Assembly (NCBI GenBank): GCA_028713875.1
Contig: JAQTNM010000094.1
Coordinates: 1-6,222, forward strand
Length of the DNA: 6,222 bases
Source: Candidatus Omnitrophota bacterium
GTDB lineage: Bacteria > Omnitrophota > Gorgyraeia > Gygaellales > Profunditerraquicolaceae
Direction of reading: 5' to 3'
This document shows, in pieces, positions 1 through 6,222 of this stretch (its first letter is position 1; the number at the start of each line of letters is the position of its first letter). The position numbers were made by a program, and so were the translations under genes. The notes under the pieces are model-generated. The model did no database searches. It saw only the letters and a program-made list of their open reading frames with translations, and had not been told where the DNA came from.

Positions 1-1290
1 AGCCACTGCGGTCCTGCGGTAAAAATGGCAGTAGGTTTTGATACGCGCTTCTTATCCGAAAATTATGCCCGCCTGGTAAGCGATGTATTGGCAGAGAACG
101 GCATAGATGTATTTCTTTCCGACCGGGCCATTCCCACTCCGATGCTCAGCTTTGCAGTGCGGCATAGAAAACTTACTTCAGGGGTAATGATTACCGCCAG
201 CCATAACCCCGGCGCCTATAACGGCATCAAGATCAAGACTGCATCCGGCGGCGCGGCAGGCGTAGAGGTAACTGAGGAGGTGGAGAGATTACTGGCCGGA
301 CCCCAAAGCCCAAGACCGGCCCAGGCAACGGTGACCACTCTGGACTTAAGCCGGGATTACGTAAAGTTTTTACGTTCTTATATAGACTTTAAAAAAATAA
401 AGAACGCGAAATTCCGCGTCCTGGTTGACGTTATGCACGGCAGCGGAAACGGCTTTATTGCCGAGGTTCTGAAAGGCTCCAGTATTAAGCTGGAGTTTGT
501 GCGGCGCGAAAGAAACCCCTGGTTTGGGGGACTGCAGCCTGAGCCGGTGGTAGAAAATCTAAAGGGCACCATGGAAAGGATGCGCAAGGAGAAATTTGAC
601 CTGTGCCTGGTCCTGGACGGCGACGCGGACAGGATAGCGGCCATTGCCCCCGGAGGAGATTTTGTTTCTCCGCAGAAGATACTGGGACTGCTTACCCTGC
701 ACCTTTTTGAAGACAGAAAAATGCGCGGGGGAGTGGTCAAGACGATAGTCGGCACAAACCTCCTGGATAATCTGACGCGCTCTCTAGGGTTGAAGTTATA
801 TGAAACCCCGGTAGGTTTCAAGTATATTTCTTCGCTTATGGATACCGAGGATATCCTGGTCGGGGGGGAGGAGGCCGGCGGAATCGGTTTTAAGAATTAT
901 ATTCCTGAAAGAGACGGGACCCTGGCCGGGCTCCTGCTGCTTGAGATGATGGCCTGGCGCAGGAAAAACATGTTTAAGATCTTAAACGATATGGAAAAGA
1001 AGTTCGGCAGGTATTATTACCTTAGAGATGACCTGAAGGTGAAGAACCCCGGCGTGGATATCGCTCCTTTTAAAGCCGTCAAAAATATCCTGGGCAAGGA
1101 AGTTTTAAAAATAAAGGATTATGACGGCGTAAAATTGATCTGCAGCGACGGAAGCTGGCTGATGTTCCGTGCCTCAGGCACAGAGCCGATCATGCGCGTA
1201 TACGCGGAATCAAAAAGCCTGGGTAAAACCAAAAAATTGCTGGCCCTGGGTAAAGACATGGTTTTAGATTTAGAAAAACAAAAGGGATAA
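1..1290 (+). CDS. Phosphohexomutase (phosphoglucomutase/phosphomannomutase family), 5'-truncated by window
   Basis: Alpha-D-phosphohexomutase, which interconverts hexose 1- and 6-phosphates in the cytoplasm through a phosphoserine enzyme. The reading frame is open to base 1, and the eight codons before the ATG at 25 read SHCGPAVK, leading straight into the conserved VGFDTR strand. The ATG at 25 is therefore internal, and roughly 40 N-terminal residues probably lie outside the window. Counting from that Met, all four family signatures are intact: the phosphoserine loop TASHNP (57-62, Ser59), the metal loop DGDADR (198-203), the sugar-binding loop GEEAG (281-285) and the C-terminal phosphate-binding loop RASGTEP (382-388). 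The sugar loop argues against GlmM (usually GEQSGH) and favours a glucose/mannose-type mutase, but the substrate cannot be fixed from sequence. It probably supplies sugar 1-phosphates for nucleotide-sugar and envelope glycan synthesis. plsC follows 3 nt after the stop. Confidence 0.93.
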   Translation, partial: SHCGPAVKMAVGFDTRFLSENYARLVSDVLAENGIDVFLSDRAIPTPMLSFAVRHRKLTSGVMITASHNPGAYNGIKIKTASGGAAGVEVTEEVERLLAGPQSPRPAQATVTTLDLSRDYVKFLRSYIDFKKIKNAKFRVLVDVMHGSGNGFIAEVLKGSSIKLEFVRRERNPWFGGLQPEPVVENLKGTMERMRKEKFDLCLVLDGDADRIAAIAPGGDFVSPQKILGLLTLHLFEDRKMRGGVVKTIVGTNLLDNLTRSLGLKLYETPVGFKYISSLMDTEDILVGGEEAGGIGFKNYIPERDGTLAGLLLLEMMAWRRKNMFKILNDMEKKFGRYYYLRDDLKVKNPGVDIAPFKAVKNILGKEVLKIKDYDGVKLICSDGSWLMFRASGTEPIMRVYAESKSLGKTKKLLALGKDMVLDLEKQKG

Positions 1291-1293
1291 CTT

Positions 1294-1896
1294 ATGATGC
1301 ATAGATACCCGCTTTATTCCACATTCAGAGGCATATGCGCTGCGGTGATCATGATTTTGTTCAGGCTCAAGGCGGCGGGACAGGAGAATATACCTAAGAG
1401 AGGCGGTTTCTTGATCGCCAGTAACCATGTAAGTTATCTTGACCCGGTGGCAGTGGGAGTAGCCTGCCCGCGCCCCCTGAATTATATGGCCAGGCACGAC
1501 CTTTTTAAAAATGCGGCATCTTCCTTCATATTAAGACATTCGCGCGCCTTTCCGGTAAAAAGGAAATCCGCGGATTTAGGGGCTTTGAAAGAGGCATTGC
1601 GCCGTTTGAAAAACGGGGACGGGCTCCTGGTATTTCCGGAAGGCTCCCGTCAGGAAAATATCCATCTTTCCGAAGCCGAAGCAGGAGTAGGGTTCCTGGC
1701 GGCAAAGGCAGGCGTGCCGGTCGTCCCCGCGTTTGTCAGCGGCACAGATCGCGCCCTGTCGCGCGACGCTAAATTTATTAAATTGGCAACCGAGATCCGC
1801 GTGCGTTTCGGCAAGCAAATTCACATAGAAGGGAGGATGCCTTATCAGGATATTGCCCAAATAATAATGGATAGCATCAGGCATCTTTCATGTTAA
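1294..1896 (+). CDS. plsC: 1-acyl-sn-glycerol-3-phosphate acyltransferase (PlsC/LPLAT family)
   Basis: Predicted membrane-associated acyltransferase that acylates lysophosphatidic acid to phosphatidic acid in phospholipid synthesis. The 200-residue protein has the catalytic HX4D box in NHVSYLD (His45, Asp50), a second conserved block around FPVKR (86-90), the glycerophosphate-binding FPEGSR box (114-119, the family's usual FPEGTR) and the late GVPVVPAF block (140-147). A hydrophobic stretch near residues 10-23 could anchor it to the inner membrane. Length is at the short end of the family but complete. Two ATGs lie side by side at 1294 and 1297; AAGGG at 1282-1286 lies 7 nt before the first, so 1294 is used. 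It starts 3 nt after the mutase stop and overlaps ispH by 7 nt, indicating tight coupling. The acyl-donor type (acyl-ACP or acyl-CoA) and exact lysolipid substrate are not evident, and another LPLAT role is possible. Confidence 0.9.
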   Translation: MMHRYPLYSTFRGICAAVIMILFRLKAAGQENIPKRGGFLIASNHVSYLDPVAVGVACPRPLNYMARHDLFKNAASSFILRHSRAFPVKRKSADLGALKEALRRLKNGDGLLVFPEGSRQENIHLSEAEAGVGFLAAKAGVPVVPAFVSGTDRALSRDAKFIKLATEIRVRFGKQIHIEGRMPYQDIAQIIMDSIRHLSC

Positions 1897-2753
1897 AGAT
1901 CAAATTAGCCAGGCACATCGGTTTCTGTTCCGGGGTCAGGCGCGCGATAAAAATAGCGCAAGATACGCTTTCTAAAAGTAAACGCGAAGTTTATTCGCTA
2001 GGGGCCATCATCCACAACCCCGAAGTCATAAAGGGGCTGCAAAAAAAAGGCCTGCGCATTGCCGGTTCTCTTAACGACATAAAGGCCGATTCCTGCGTAA
2101 TACTGCCTTCACACGGCAGCCCGCGCCGCATCCTCGCCGCAGCCAAAAAGAAAAAGCTTAAACTTATAGACGTTACCTGTCCTTATGTTTCTTCGGTGCA
2201 CAAGATATGCAGTAATTTACATAAGCGGGGTTTAAAACCGGTTATTATCGGAGACAGGCAGCACCCGGAGATAAAGGCGCTTATGGATCTGGTGCCCGAC
2301 GCCCGCCTGATCAGCAGAATCGACGAGGTGCCGCAGGATAAATTTTCCTATCAAAAGATAGGCATCATTTCCCAGACTACGCAGTCGCGGGAAGCTTTCC
2401 TTGATATCGTAAGCAGCATCTTGCGTAAAAATCCCTTGGTAAAGGAGGTGTGTGTTTTTAATACTATTTGCCTGGATACCGTTGCGCGGCAGGAAGAAGT
2501 AAAGAAATTAGCCGGGGCCGTGGATACATTACTGGTTATCGGCTCAAGCTCAAGCGCCAATACCAAACGGCTCTTATCCATAGGCAAAAAAGTCAGCCGG
2601 AAGACTTACCTGGTAGAGAACAAAAATGCCCCGCTTTCCCGTATGGTAAAGAATGCCGGCACTATAGGCATAATCAGCGGAGCTTCTGCCCCGGATTGGC
2701 TGGCTGAAGAGATCGTTAATAGCGTAAAGAAAATAAAAAACCATAAAAAATAA
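1890..2753 (+). CDS. ispH: 4-hydroxy-3-methylbut-2-enyl diphosphate reductase (IspH/LytB)
   Basis: Final MEP-pathway enzyme: a cytoplasmic [4Fe-4S] reductase converting HMBPP to IPP and DMAPP. At 287 residues it has normal length. The three cluster cysteines are present: Cys13 (GFCSGV), Cys97 (DVTCPYV) and Cys194 (NTIC). Other active-site elements are His42 (IHNPEV), His75 (SHGS), His125 and Glu127 in the HPE motif, the SQTT block (161-164), Asn224 and Ser266 (GASAPDW). Two positions differ from the E. coli enzyme by my hand alignment: the diphosphate-binding Ser-Ser-Asn triplet reads Ser222-Ala223-Asn224, and the segment after Cys194 reads LDTVARQ rather than YATTNRQ. The start ATG at 1890 overlaps the end of plsC by 7 nt and has only a weak upstream AGG (1879-1881), so translational coupling to plsC is likely. 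rpsA follows after 38 nt. In some clostridia ispH and rpsA are fused; here they are separate and in different frames. Confidence 0.97.
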   Translation: MLKIKLARHIGFCSGVRRAIKIAQDTLSKSKREVYSLGAIIHNPEVIKGLQKKGLRIAGSLNDIKADSCVILPSHGSPRRILAAAKKKKLKLIDVTCPYVSSVHKICSNLHKRGLKPVIIGDRQHPEIKALMDLVPDARLISRIDEVPQDKFSYQKIGIISQTTQSREAFLDIVSSILRKNPLVKEVCVFNTICLDTVARQEEVKKLAGAVDTLLVIGSSSSANTKRLLSIGKKVSRKTYLVENKNAPLSRMVKNAGTIGIISGASAPDWLAEEIVNSVKKIKNHKK

Positions 2754-2777
2754 GAAATTCACTCTAAAAATAAAAAC

Positions 2778-2784
2778 AAAGGAG
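2778..2784 (+). promoter_or_regulatory. Shine-Dalgarno site of rpsA
   Basis: AAAGGAG lies 7 nt before the ATG at 2792, the strongest ribosome-binding site in the window, and fixes the rpsA start. It sits in the 38-nt ispH-rpsA gap, which is about 74 percent A/T and rich in A-runs. Such a leader is expected for a highly expressed ribosomal protein gene, but no defined operator or promoter can be assigned from sequence alone. Confidence 0.8.
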
Positions 2785-2791
2785 TTCGAAA

Positions 2792-4333
2792 ATGACAGAA
2801 GATAAACTTACCCTGGAAGAGCTTTATAATCAAAGTATCAAGATAATACGTGAAGGCGAGATCATCAAAGGCAGGATCGTGACCATAAAGCCCAAGGACG
2901 TGCTGGTAGACGTCGGTTTTAAATCCGAAGGAATCATAAGCCGCGCGGAGTTCAATGAGCCAGACCTGGAAGTGGGGAAGGAATTTGATTTCCTGGTTGA
3001 ATCCATAGAGGATGATGCAGGCATGATGGTGCTTTCCCGTCAAAAAGCCATGCGTATGCAGGGCTGGGATAAGGTGGTCAAGAACGCCCAGGAGGGCGAT
3101 CTTGTGGAAGGCAAGATCACAAAGAAAGTTAAAGGCGGATTTCTTGTGGATGTCATGGGCATTGAAGGTTTTCTGCCGGCTTCTCTTTCTGCTTTCAAAG
3201 GAATGGCGGAAAAAGACATCATTTACAAGGTATTCAAGTTTAAGATCATCAAAATGAACACCTTAAGGCGCAGCCTCATAGTTTCCAGGCGCGAGGCGAT
3301 ACAAAAGGAAAGAGAGGAAGCCAAGGACAAGATCTGGCAGGAACTTAAAACAGGAGAAATATATTCCGGCACGGTAAAGGCCATCACTGATTTCGGGGCA
3401 TTTGTAGACCTGGGTGGAGTGGACGGCTTATTGCATATTACCGATATGTCGTGGTCCAAGATAAGCCATCCCTCGGAAGTCGTGGCTTTGGGAAATAAGA
3501 TTGAGGTGGTGGTGTTGAACATGGACAGGGAGGCAGGCCAGGTATCACTGGGTCTCAAACAGAGGTTTCCCGATCCCTGGCAAAACATAGAAACTAAATA
3601 CAGCGTTGACTCAAAAGTAAAAGGCAAGGTGGTAAATATCCTGCCTTACGGGATATTCGTGGAATTGGAAAAGGGAATAGAGGGCCTGATCCATGTGTCC
3701 GAGATATCCTGGACCAAGCGGATAAATAATCCCAGCGAGATGTTCGCTATCGGCGATATCATTGAAACGCAGATATTGAACATAGACAAAGAGTCGCGCA
3801 GGATCTCCTTAAGCCTGAAGCAGCTTGAGCAGAATCCCTGGCTGGAAGCGCAGGATAAGTACCCCGCAGGAAGCAAAGTAAGCGGTAAAGTCAGGGGGTT
3901 CACCGATTACGGGGCATTCGTGGAGCTGGACAGCAGCCTGGAAGGGATGATTCATATTTCGGATATGTCCTGGACCAAGAGAATAGCTCATCCGCAGGAC
4001 ATCCTGAAAAAAGGCCAAAAAGTGGAAGTAGCGGTTTTGTCCGTTGACGCGCAGAACAGGCGTATCTCTTTAGGCCTTAAACAACTGCAGGACAACCCCT
4101 GGCCACAGATAGCTGAAAAATATCCCCTTGAGACAGTATTAGAAGCTGAAGTAACCAGCGTGACCGAATTCGGGGTTTTTGTAAAGATCGAGCCTGATCT
4201 GGAGGGGCTGGTCTTTTCGGGAGAGATAGATAAAGAGAAAGCAGCACAGCTGAAAGCAGGAGACAAAGTCCAGGTTAAAGTAATCAAGGTTGACGCGGAG
4301 CAGGGTAAGATCGGGCTGAGCGCCAAACTTTAA
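2792..4333 (+). CDS. rpsA: 30S ribosomal protein S1, six S1 domains
   Basis: Ribosomal protein S1 binds the 30S subunit and unstructured mRNA leaders to help translation initiation. The 513-residue protein consists of six S1 (OB-fold) domains at roughly 22-84, 102-167, 188-257, 273-343, 360-430 and 446-513. Domains 3-5 are the most canonical, each with an FGAFV-like (or YGIFV, YGAFV) strand, a GLIH-like turn, an SW(S/T)K helix and a closing ISLGLKQ-type strand; these are the RNA-binding core in known S1 proteins. Domains 1 and 2 are divergent, as is usual for the ribosome-docking end, and domain 6 lacks the SWTK helix. A charged helical linker (about 168-186) separates domains 2 and 3. The length is a little below the roughly 557 residues of E. 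coli S1, with all six domains retained. ATG with a strong SD 7 nt upstream sets the start. Autoregulation, known in E. coli, is possible but not shown here. Confidence 0.97.
   Translation: MTEDKLTLEELYNQSIKIIREGEIIKGRIVTIKPKDVLVDVGFKSEGIISRAEFNEPDLEVGKEFDFLVESIEDDAGMMVLSRQKAMRMQGWDKVVKNAQEGDLVEGKITKKVKGGFLVDVMGIEGFLPASLSAFKGMAEKDIIYKVFKFKIIKMNTLRRSLIVSRREAIQKEREEAKDKIWQELKTGEIYSGTVKAITDFGAFVDLGGVDGLLHITDMSWSKISHPSEVVALGNKIEVVVLNMDREAGQVSLGLKQRFPDPWQNIETKYSVDSKVKGKVVNILPYGIFVELEKGIEGLIHVSEISWTKRINNPSEMFAIGDIIETQILNIDKESRRISLSLKQLEQNPWLEAQDKYPAGSKVSGKVRGFTDYGAFVELDSSLEGMIHISDMSWTKRIAHPQDILKKGQKVEVAVLSVDAQNRRISLGLKQLQDNPWPQIAEKYPLETVLEAEVTSVTEFGVFVKIEPDLEGLVFSGEIDKEKAAQLKAGDKVQVKVIKVDAEQGKIGLSAKL
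3353..4081 (+). repeat. Three tandem homologous S1-domain repeats within rpsA
   Basis: Domains 3, 4 and 5 of S1 form coding repeats with a period of about 85-87 codons. The protein similarity is plain (SWSKISHP, SWTKRINNP, SWTKRIAHP at equivalent places). At DNA level only short identities remain; for example TCCTGGACCAAG occurs at 3707-3718 and again at 3968-3979, 261 nt apart. This is ancient domain duplication rather than a recent expansion. Confidence 0.85.
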
Positions 4334-4390
4334 TAACAGGGACAGCCGGCGGCAAGCGCAAAGGTGTCCTCCTGAGCAAGGGTGGCTAAG
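4334..4390 (+). other. rpsA-tyrS intergenic leader with weak hairpin and CCTCCT motif
   Basis: This is the longest gap in the window (57 nt). GGGACA (4339-4344) can pair with TGTCCT (4365-4370), giving a 5-6 bp stem with one G-T pair around a 20-nt GC-rich loop. CCTCCT at 4368-4373 resembles the anti-Shine-Dalgarno sequence and lies just ahead of the tyrS ribosome-binding site AAGGG (4378-4382). There is no T-run, so it is not a standard intrinsic terminator, and no T-box features (such as a specifier stem or the conserved TGGNACCGCG box) are seen. Any function is speculative. Confidence 0.35.
4378..4382 (+). promoter_or_regulatory. Shine-Dalgarno site deciding the tyrS start
   Basis: AAGGG lies 8 nt before the ATG at 4391. 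A GTG in the same frame at 4382 would overlap this site and has no comparable SD at proper spacing, so the ATG is preferred. Confidence 0.65.
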
Positions 4391-5572
4391 ATGAAAAATC
4401 CGGATATAGAGAAACAGCTGGAAATCATCAAGCGCGGCACAGTTGAAATAGTTTCTGAACCACAGCTGCGCAGGAAACTGGAAGAGAGCGTTAAAAACAG
4501 GCGGCCGCTTAACATAAAGGCCGGCTTTGATCCTACTGCTGCGGACCTCCACCTGGGGCATACCGTGCTCTTGCGCAAGTTAAAGCAATTCCAGGACCTG
4601 GGCCACAGGGTGTTCTTTCTTATAGGTGATTTTACCGGCTGCATAGGGGACCCTTCCGGCAGGTCGGAAATACGCAAGCAGTTGACCAGGGAGGAAGTGC
4701 TCAAGAACGCCGCAACCTACAAGAAACAGGTATCCAAGATATTGGATATAGATAAGGCAGAAGTCGTCTTTAACAGCCAGTGGTTTGAGAAGATGTCTAT
4801 CCTGGATATACTGAAGCTGACTACGCATGCTACCGTGGCGCAGATGCTGGCCCGGGCGGACTTTAAGAAACGCATTTTCAAAAATGAGGACGTCTCGCTC
4901 CTGGAGTTCATATACCCGCTTTTGCAGGGGTATGACTCCGTAAAGCTTGAGGCGGATGTAGAGCTGGGCGGCACAGACCAGATATTCAACCTTTTATTCG
5001 GCAGGGAGATCCAGAAAGATTTTGCTCAAGAGCCCCAGGTGGTGATTACCATGCCGCTTTTAGAGGGGACTGACGGCGTGCAGAAAATGAGCAAGTCTTA
5101 CGCCAACTTTATCGGCATTAATGAGCCGGCAAAGGATATGTTCGGAAAAATAATGTCCATATCCGACGAGATGATGTTCAAGTATTATACCTTATTGACA
5201 GATGAAGACCTAAAGGCAGTAAAAGATATGCACCCGCGCGAGGCCAAAATTAAACTGGCTGAAATAATCGTTACCCAGTATCATGGCCGAAAAGATGCGG
5301 AAAATGTCTGCCTGGAATTTAAGCGGGTTTTCAGCCAAAAAGAAGCCCCGCAGGATATGCCTGTTTACAGGGTGTCCGGAGCAAAGACGGTATTGGAAAT
5401 ACTTTTAGAGAGCGGATTGGTAAGCAGTAAAAATGAAGGCCGGCGCCTCATACAACAGGGCGGAGTCAGCCTTGATAATGTAACGATAGAGAAAGAAAAC
5501 GCGGTAATAGATAAAACAGGTATCCTAAAAGCAGGCAAAAGGCGTTTCCTTAAATTAGAGGCCAAGGGATAA
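4391..5572 (+). CDS. tyrS: Tyrosyl-tRNA synthetase, type 2 (TyrS2/TyrZ-like)
   Basis: Class I aminoacyl-tRNA synthetase charging tRNA-Tyr with tyrosine in the cytoplasm. Counting from ATG 4391 (393 residues), the Rossmann catalytic domain carries the HIGH-type box HLGH (54-57) after AGFDPTAADL, the tyrosine-pocket region YPLLQGYDS (about 175-183) followed by ADVELGGTDQ, and an intact KMSKS loop (232-236). The C-terminal S4-like RNA-binding domain occupies about 332-393. The QGYDS...LGGTDQ wording, the AGFDPTA lead-in and the length near 400 match the type 2 subfamily, common in Gram-negative and deep-branching bacteria, rather than the E. coli or Bacillus TyrS type. An alternative GTG start at 4382 would add three residues, but the SD spacing favours the ATG. 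It is preceded by a 57-nt gap after rpsA and followed after 25 nt by a flippase-like gene. No T-box leader is visible. Confidence 0.95.
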   Translation: MKNPDIEKQLEIIKRGTVEIVSEPQLRRKLEESVKNRRPLNIKAGFDPTAADLHLGHTVLLRKLKQFQDLGHRVFFLIGDFTGCIGDPSGRSEIRKQLTREEVLKNAATYKKQVSKILDIDKAEVVFNSQWFEKMSILDILKLTTHATVAQMLARADFKKRIFKNEDVSLLEFIYPLLQGYDSVKLEADVELGGTDQIFNLLFGREIQKDFAQEPQVVITMPLLEGTDGVQKMSKSYANFIGINEPAKDMFGKIMSISDEMMFKYYTLLTDEDLKAVKDMHPREAKIKLAEIIVTQYHGRKDAENVCLEFKRVFSQKEAPQDMPVYRVSGAKTVLEILLESGLVSSKNEGRRLIQQGGVSLDNVTIEKENAVIDKTGILKAGKRRFLKLEAKG

Positions 5573-5597
5573 CCGTAGAGCCGCGGGGAAACAGGAC

Positions 5598-6222
5598 ATG
5601 CTAAGGTACGCAAAAAATTTAGATGCCTTTTCCAGGAATATCATCTTTGTATTTATCAGTATGTCCTTGCTGAATGTTGTTAACCTGCTCTACCAGCTTT
5701 TGATCGCGCACAGCCTAAGCCCGGCAGACTTTGCCGCTTTCAATGCCTTGCTTTCCATTTTTATGCTGCTTTCCACTCCTTTAGCCACCCTGCAGACCGC
5801 GGTAGTTAAATACACTTCTGAGTTCCATGCCCACAATCAGACAGATAAAGTAAGATTTTTCCTTTCGTATTTATTAAAAAAGACCGTAGTCTTTGCGATT
5901 TTAACCTGTTTTGCCGTTTATTTCGCCTCATTTTATATAATAGATAAGCTCAAGATACCGTCCGTCTATTCCGCATATATCCTTATTTTATTGATTTTTT
6001 TATCTTGGATTACACCGCTTTTTATGGGCGGTTTACAGGGGCTGCATCTGTTCAAATGGTTTATAGCTGTATCTATAATCGCCGGAGCAGCGAAGCTTCT
6101 CTTTGCTTTTATTTTTATCCGCTTGGGTTTCAATATTACCGGTGCGTTCAGCGCTTTTCTGGTCAGCGTTTTATTGACCCTGATCATAAGTAGCTTTGTT
6201 TTAAGGAAATTATTCTCCTTTG
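5598..6222 (+). CDS. Flippase-like multi-pass membrane protein (Wzx / polysaccharide biosynthesis family), 3'-truncated by window
   Basis: An uninterrupted frame of 208 codons runs from ATG 5598 to the window end with no stop, so the gene is partial. GGGGAA at 5585-5590 lies 7 nt upstream as ribosome-binding site, and the gene starts 25 nt after tyrS. The protein is strongly hydrophobic, with likely membrane helices near residues 14-37, 46-70, 95-115, 126-147, 153-177 and 182-202, separated by short basic loops. The early pattern (helix, then LSPADFAAFNALLS, then a helix ending in AVVKYTSEF) is characteristic of the oligosaccharide flippase/polysaccharide export group of the MOP superfamily, where the L-x-x-x-(D/E)-(F/Y)-G/A segment follows helix 1. 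Members move lipid-linked saccharides across the inner membrane. The substrate is unknown, and assignment rests on pattern recognition. Two sampled 60-nt lines are only about 32-35 percent GC, well below the neighbouring genes, partly because of Phe/Ile/Leu content. Confidence 0.8.
   Translation, partial: MLRYAKNLDAFSRNIIFVFISMSLLNVVNLLYQLLIAHSLSPADFAAFNALLSIFMLLSTPLATLQTAVVKYTSEFHAHNQTDKVRFFLSYLLKKTVVFAILTCFAVYFASFYIIDKLKIPSVYSAYILILLIFLSWITPLFMGGLQGLHLFKWFIAVSIIAGAAKLLFAFIFIRLGFNITGAFSAFLVSVLLTLIISSFVLRKLFSF

Noticed and set aside
2468..2707. Plus-strand 79-codon frame inside ispH
   Set aside because: Entirely within ispH in another frame; the ispH frame carries conserved Cys194 and the GASAPDW motif, so this is a shadow.
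2761..2780. Promoter-like A/T-rich stretch (TAAAAAT) before rpsA
   Set aside because: No convincing -35 element at proper spacing; A/T-rich sequence alone is not enough to call a promoter.
3223..3627. Minus-strand open frame of 134 codons opposite rpsA (and similar ones at 378-821, 3988-4326, 4139-4561, 4330-4704)
   Set aside because: They lie antisense to clear conserved genes and show low-complexity Ser/Leu/Pro/Arg-rich translations typical of shadow frames, with no recognisable domain.
3353..4081. Direct repeats that might be a recent tandem duplication or CRISPR-like array
   Set aside because: They are diverged coding repeats of S1 domains with an 85-87-codon period; only short DNA identities remain.
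4339..4370. Possible intrinsic terminator between rpsA and tyrS
   Set aside because: The stem is short, the loop is 20 nt and no T-run follows.
4334..4390. T-box riboswitch upstream of tyrS
   Set aside because: The gap is far too short, and no T-box consensus or antiterminator pairing is seen.
6005..6193. Plus-strand 62-codon frame and the minus-strand frame 5966-6187
   Set aside because: Both overlap the flippase-like frame, which is longer, has a ribosome-binding site and a coherent membrane-helix pattern.

Overview
The window is a compact, all-plus-strand run of six genes, mostly housekeeping, from an uncultured-looking bacterium. The order is: a phosphohexomutase (5' end cut by the window edge), a PlsC-type acyltransferase, ispH (last step of the MEP isoprenoid pathway), rpsA (ribosomal protein S1), tyrS (type 2 tyrosyl-tRNA synthetase) and the start of a multi-spanning Wzx/flippase-like membrane protein that runs off the 3' end. 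Gaps are 3 nt, a 7-nt overlap, 38 nt, 57 nt and 25 nt. No clear intrinsic terminator or promoter interrupts the series, so co-transcription of much of it is plausible.

Organism: S1 has six S1 domains, the form typical of Gram-negative-type bacteria rather than the shorter Firmicutes form. The MEP enzyme IspH is present. Visible composition is moderate in GC, and Lys/Ile codons are frequent in some proteins. The plsC-ispH-rpsA order is an old bacterial neighbourhood, also seen in clostridia, where ispH and rpsA can be fused. A candidate-phylum lineage such as Omnitrophota or another PVC relative would fit, but that is an inference with low confidence; no 16S or other taxonomic marker was compared.

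Layout: 1-1290 sugar-phosphate mutase (at least 429 residues, N-terminus missing); 1294-1896 phospholipid acyltransferase; 1890-2753 ispH, overlapping plsC by 7 nt; 2792-4333 rpsA behind an AT-rich leader with a strong Shine-Dalgarno sequence; 4391-5572 tyrS; 5598-6222 flippase-like membrane protein, open to the window end and AT-richer than its neighbours.

How they fit together: the mutase (activated sugar precursors), PlsC (phosphatidic acid), IspH (IPP/DMAPP for the undecaprenyl carrier) and the flippase (lipid-linked saccharide export) all serve envelope building, while rpsA and tyrS serve translation. I see no CRISPR array, insertion sequence, RNA gene or evident new defence or mobile system. 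The honest reading is a conserved core operon, with the possible start of an envelope-polysaccharide locus at the right edge.
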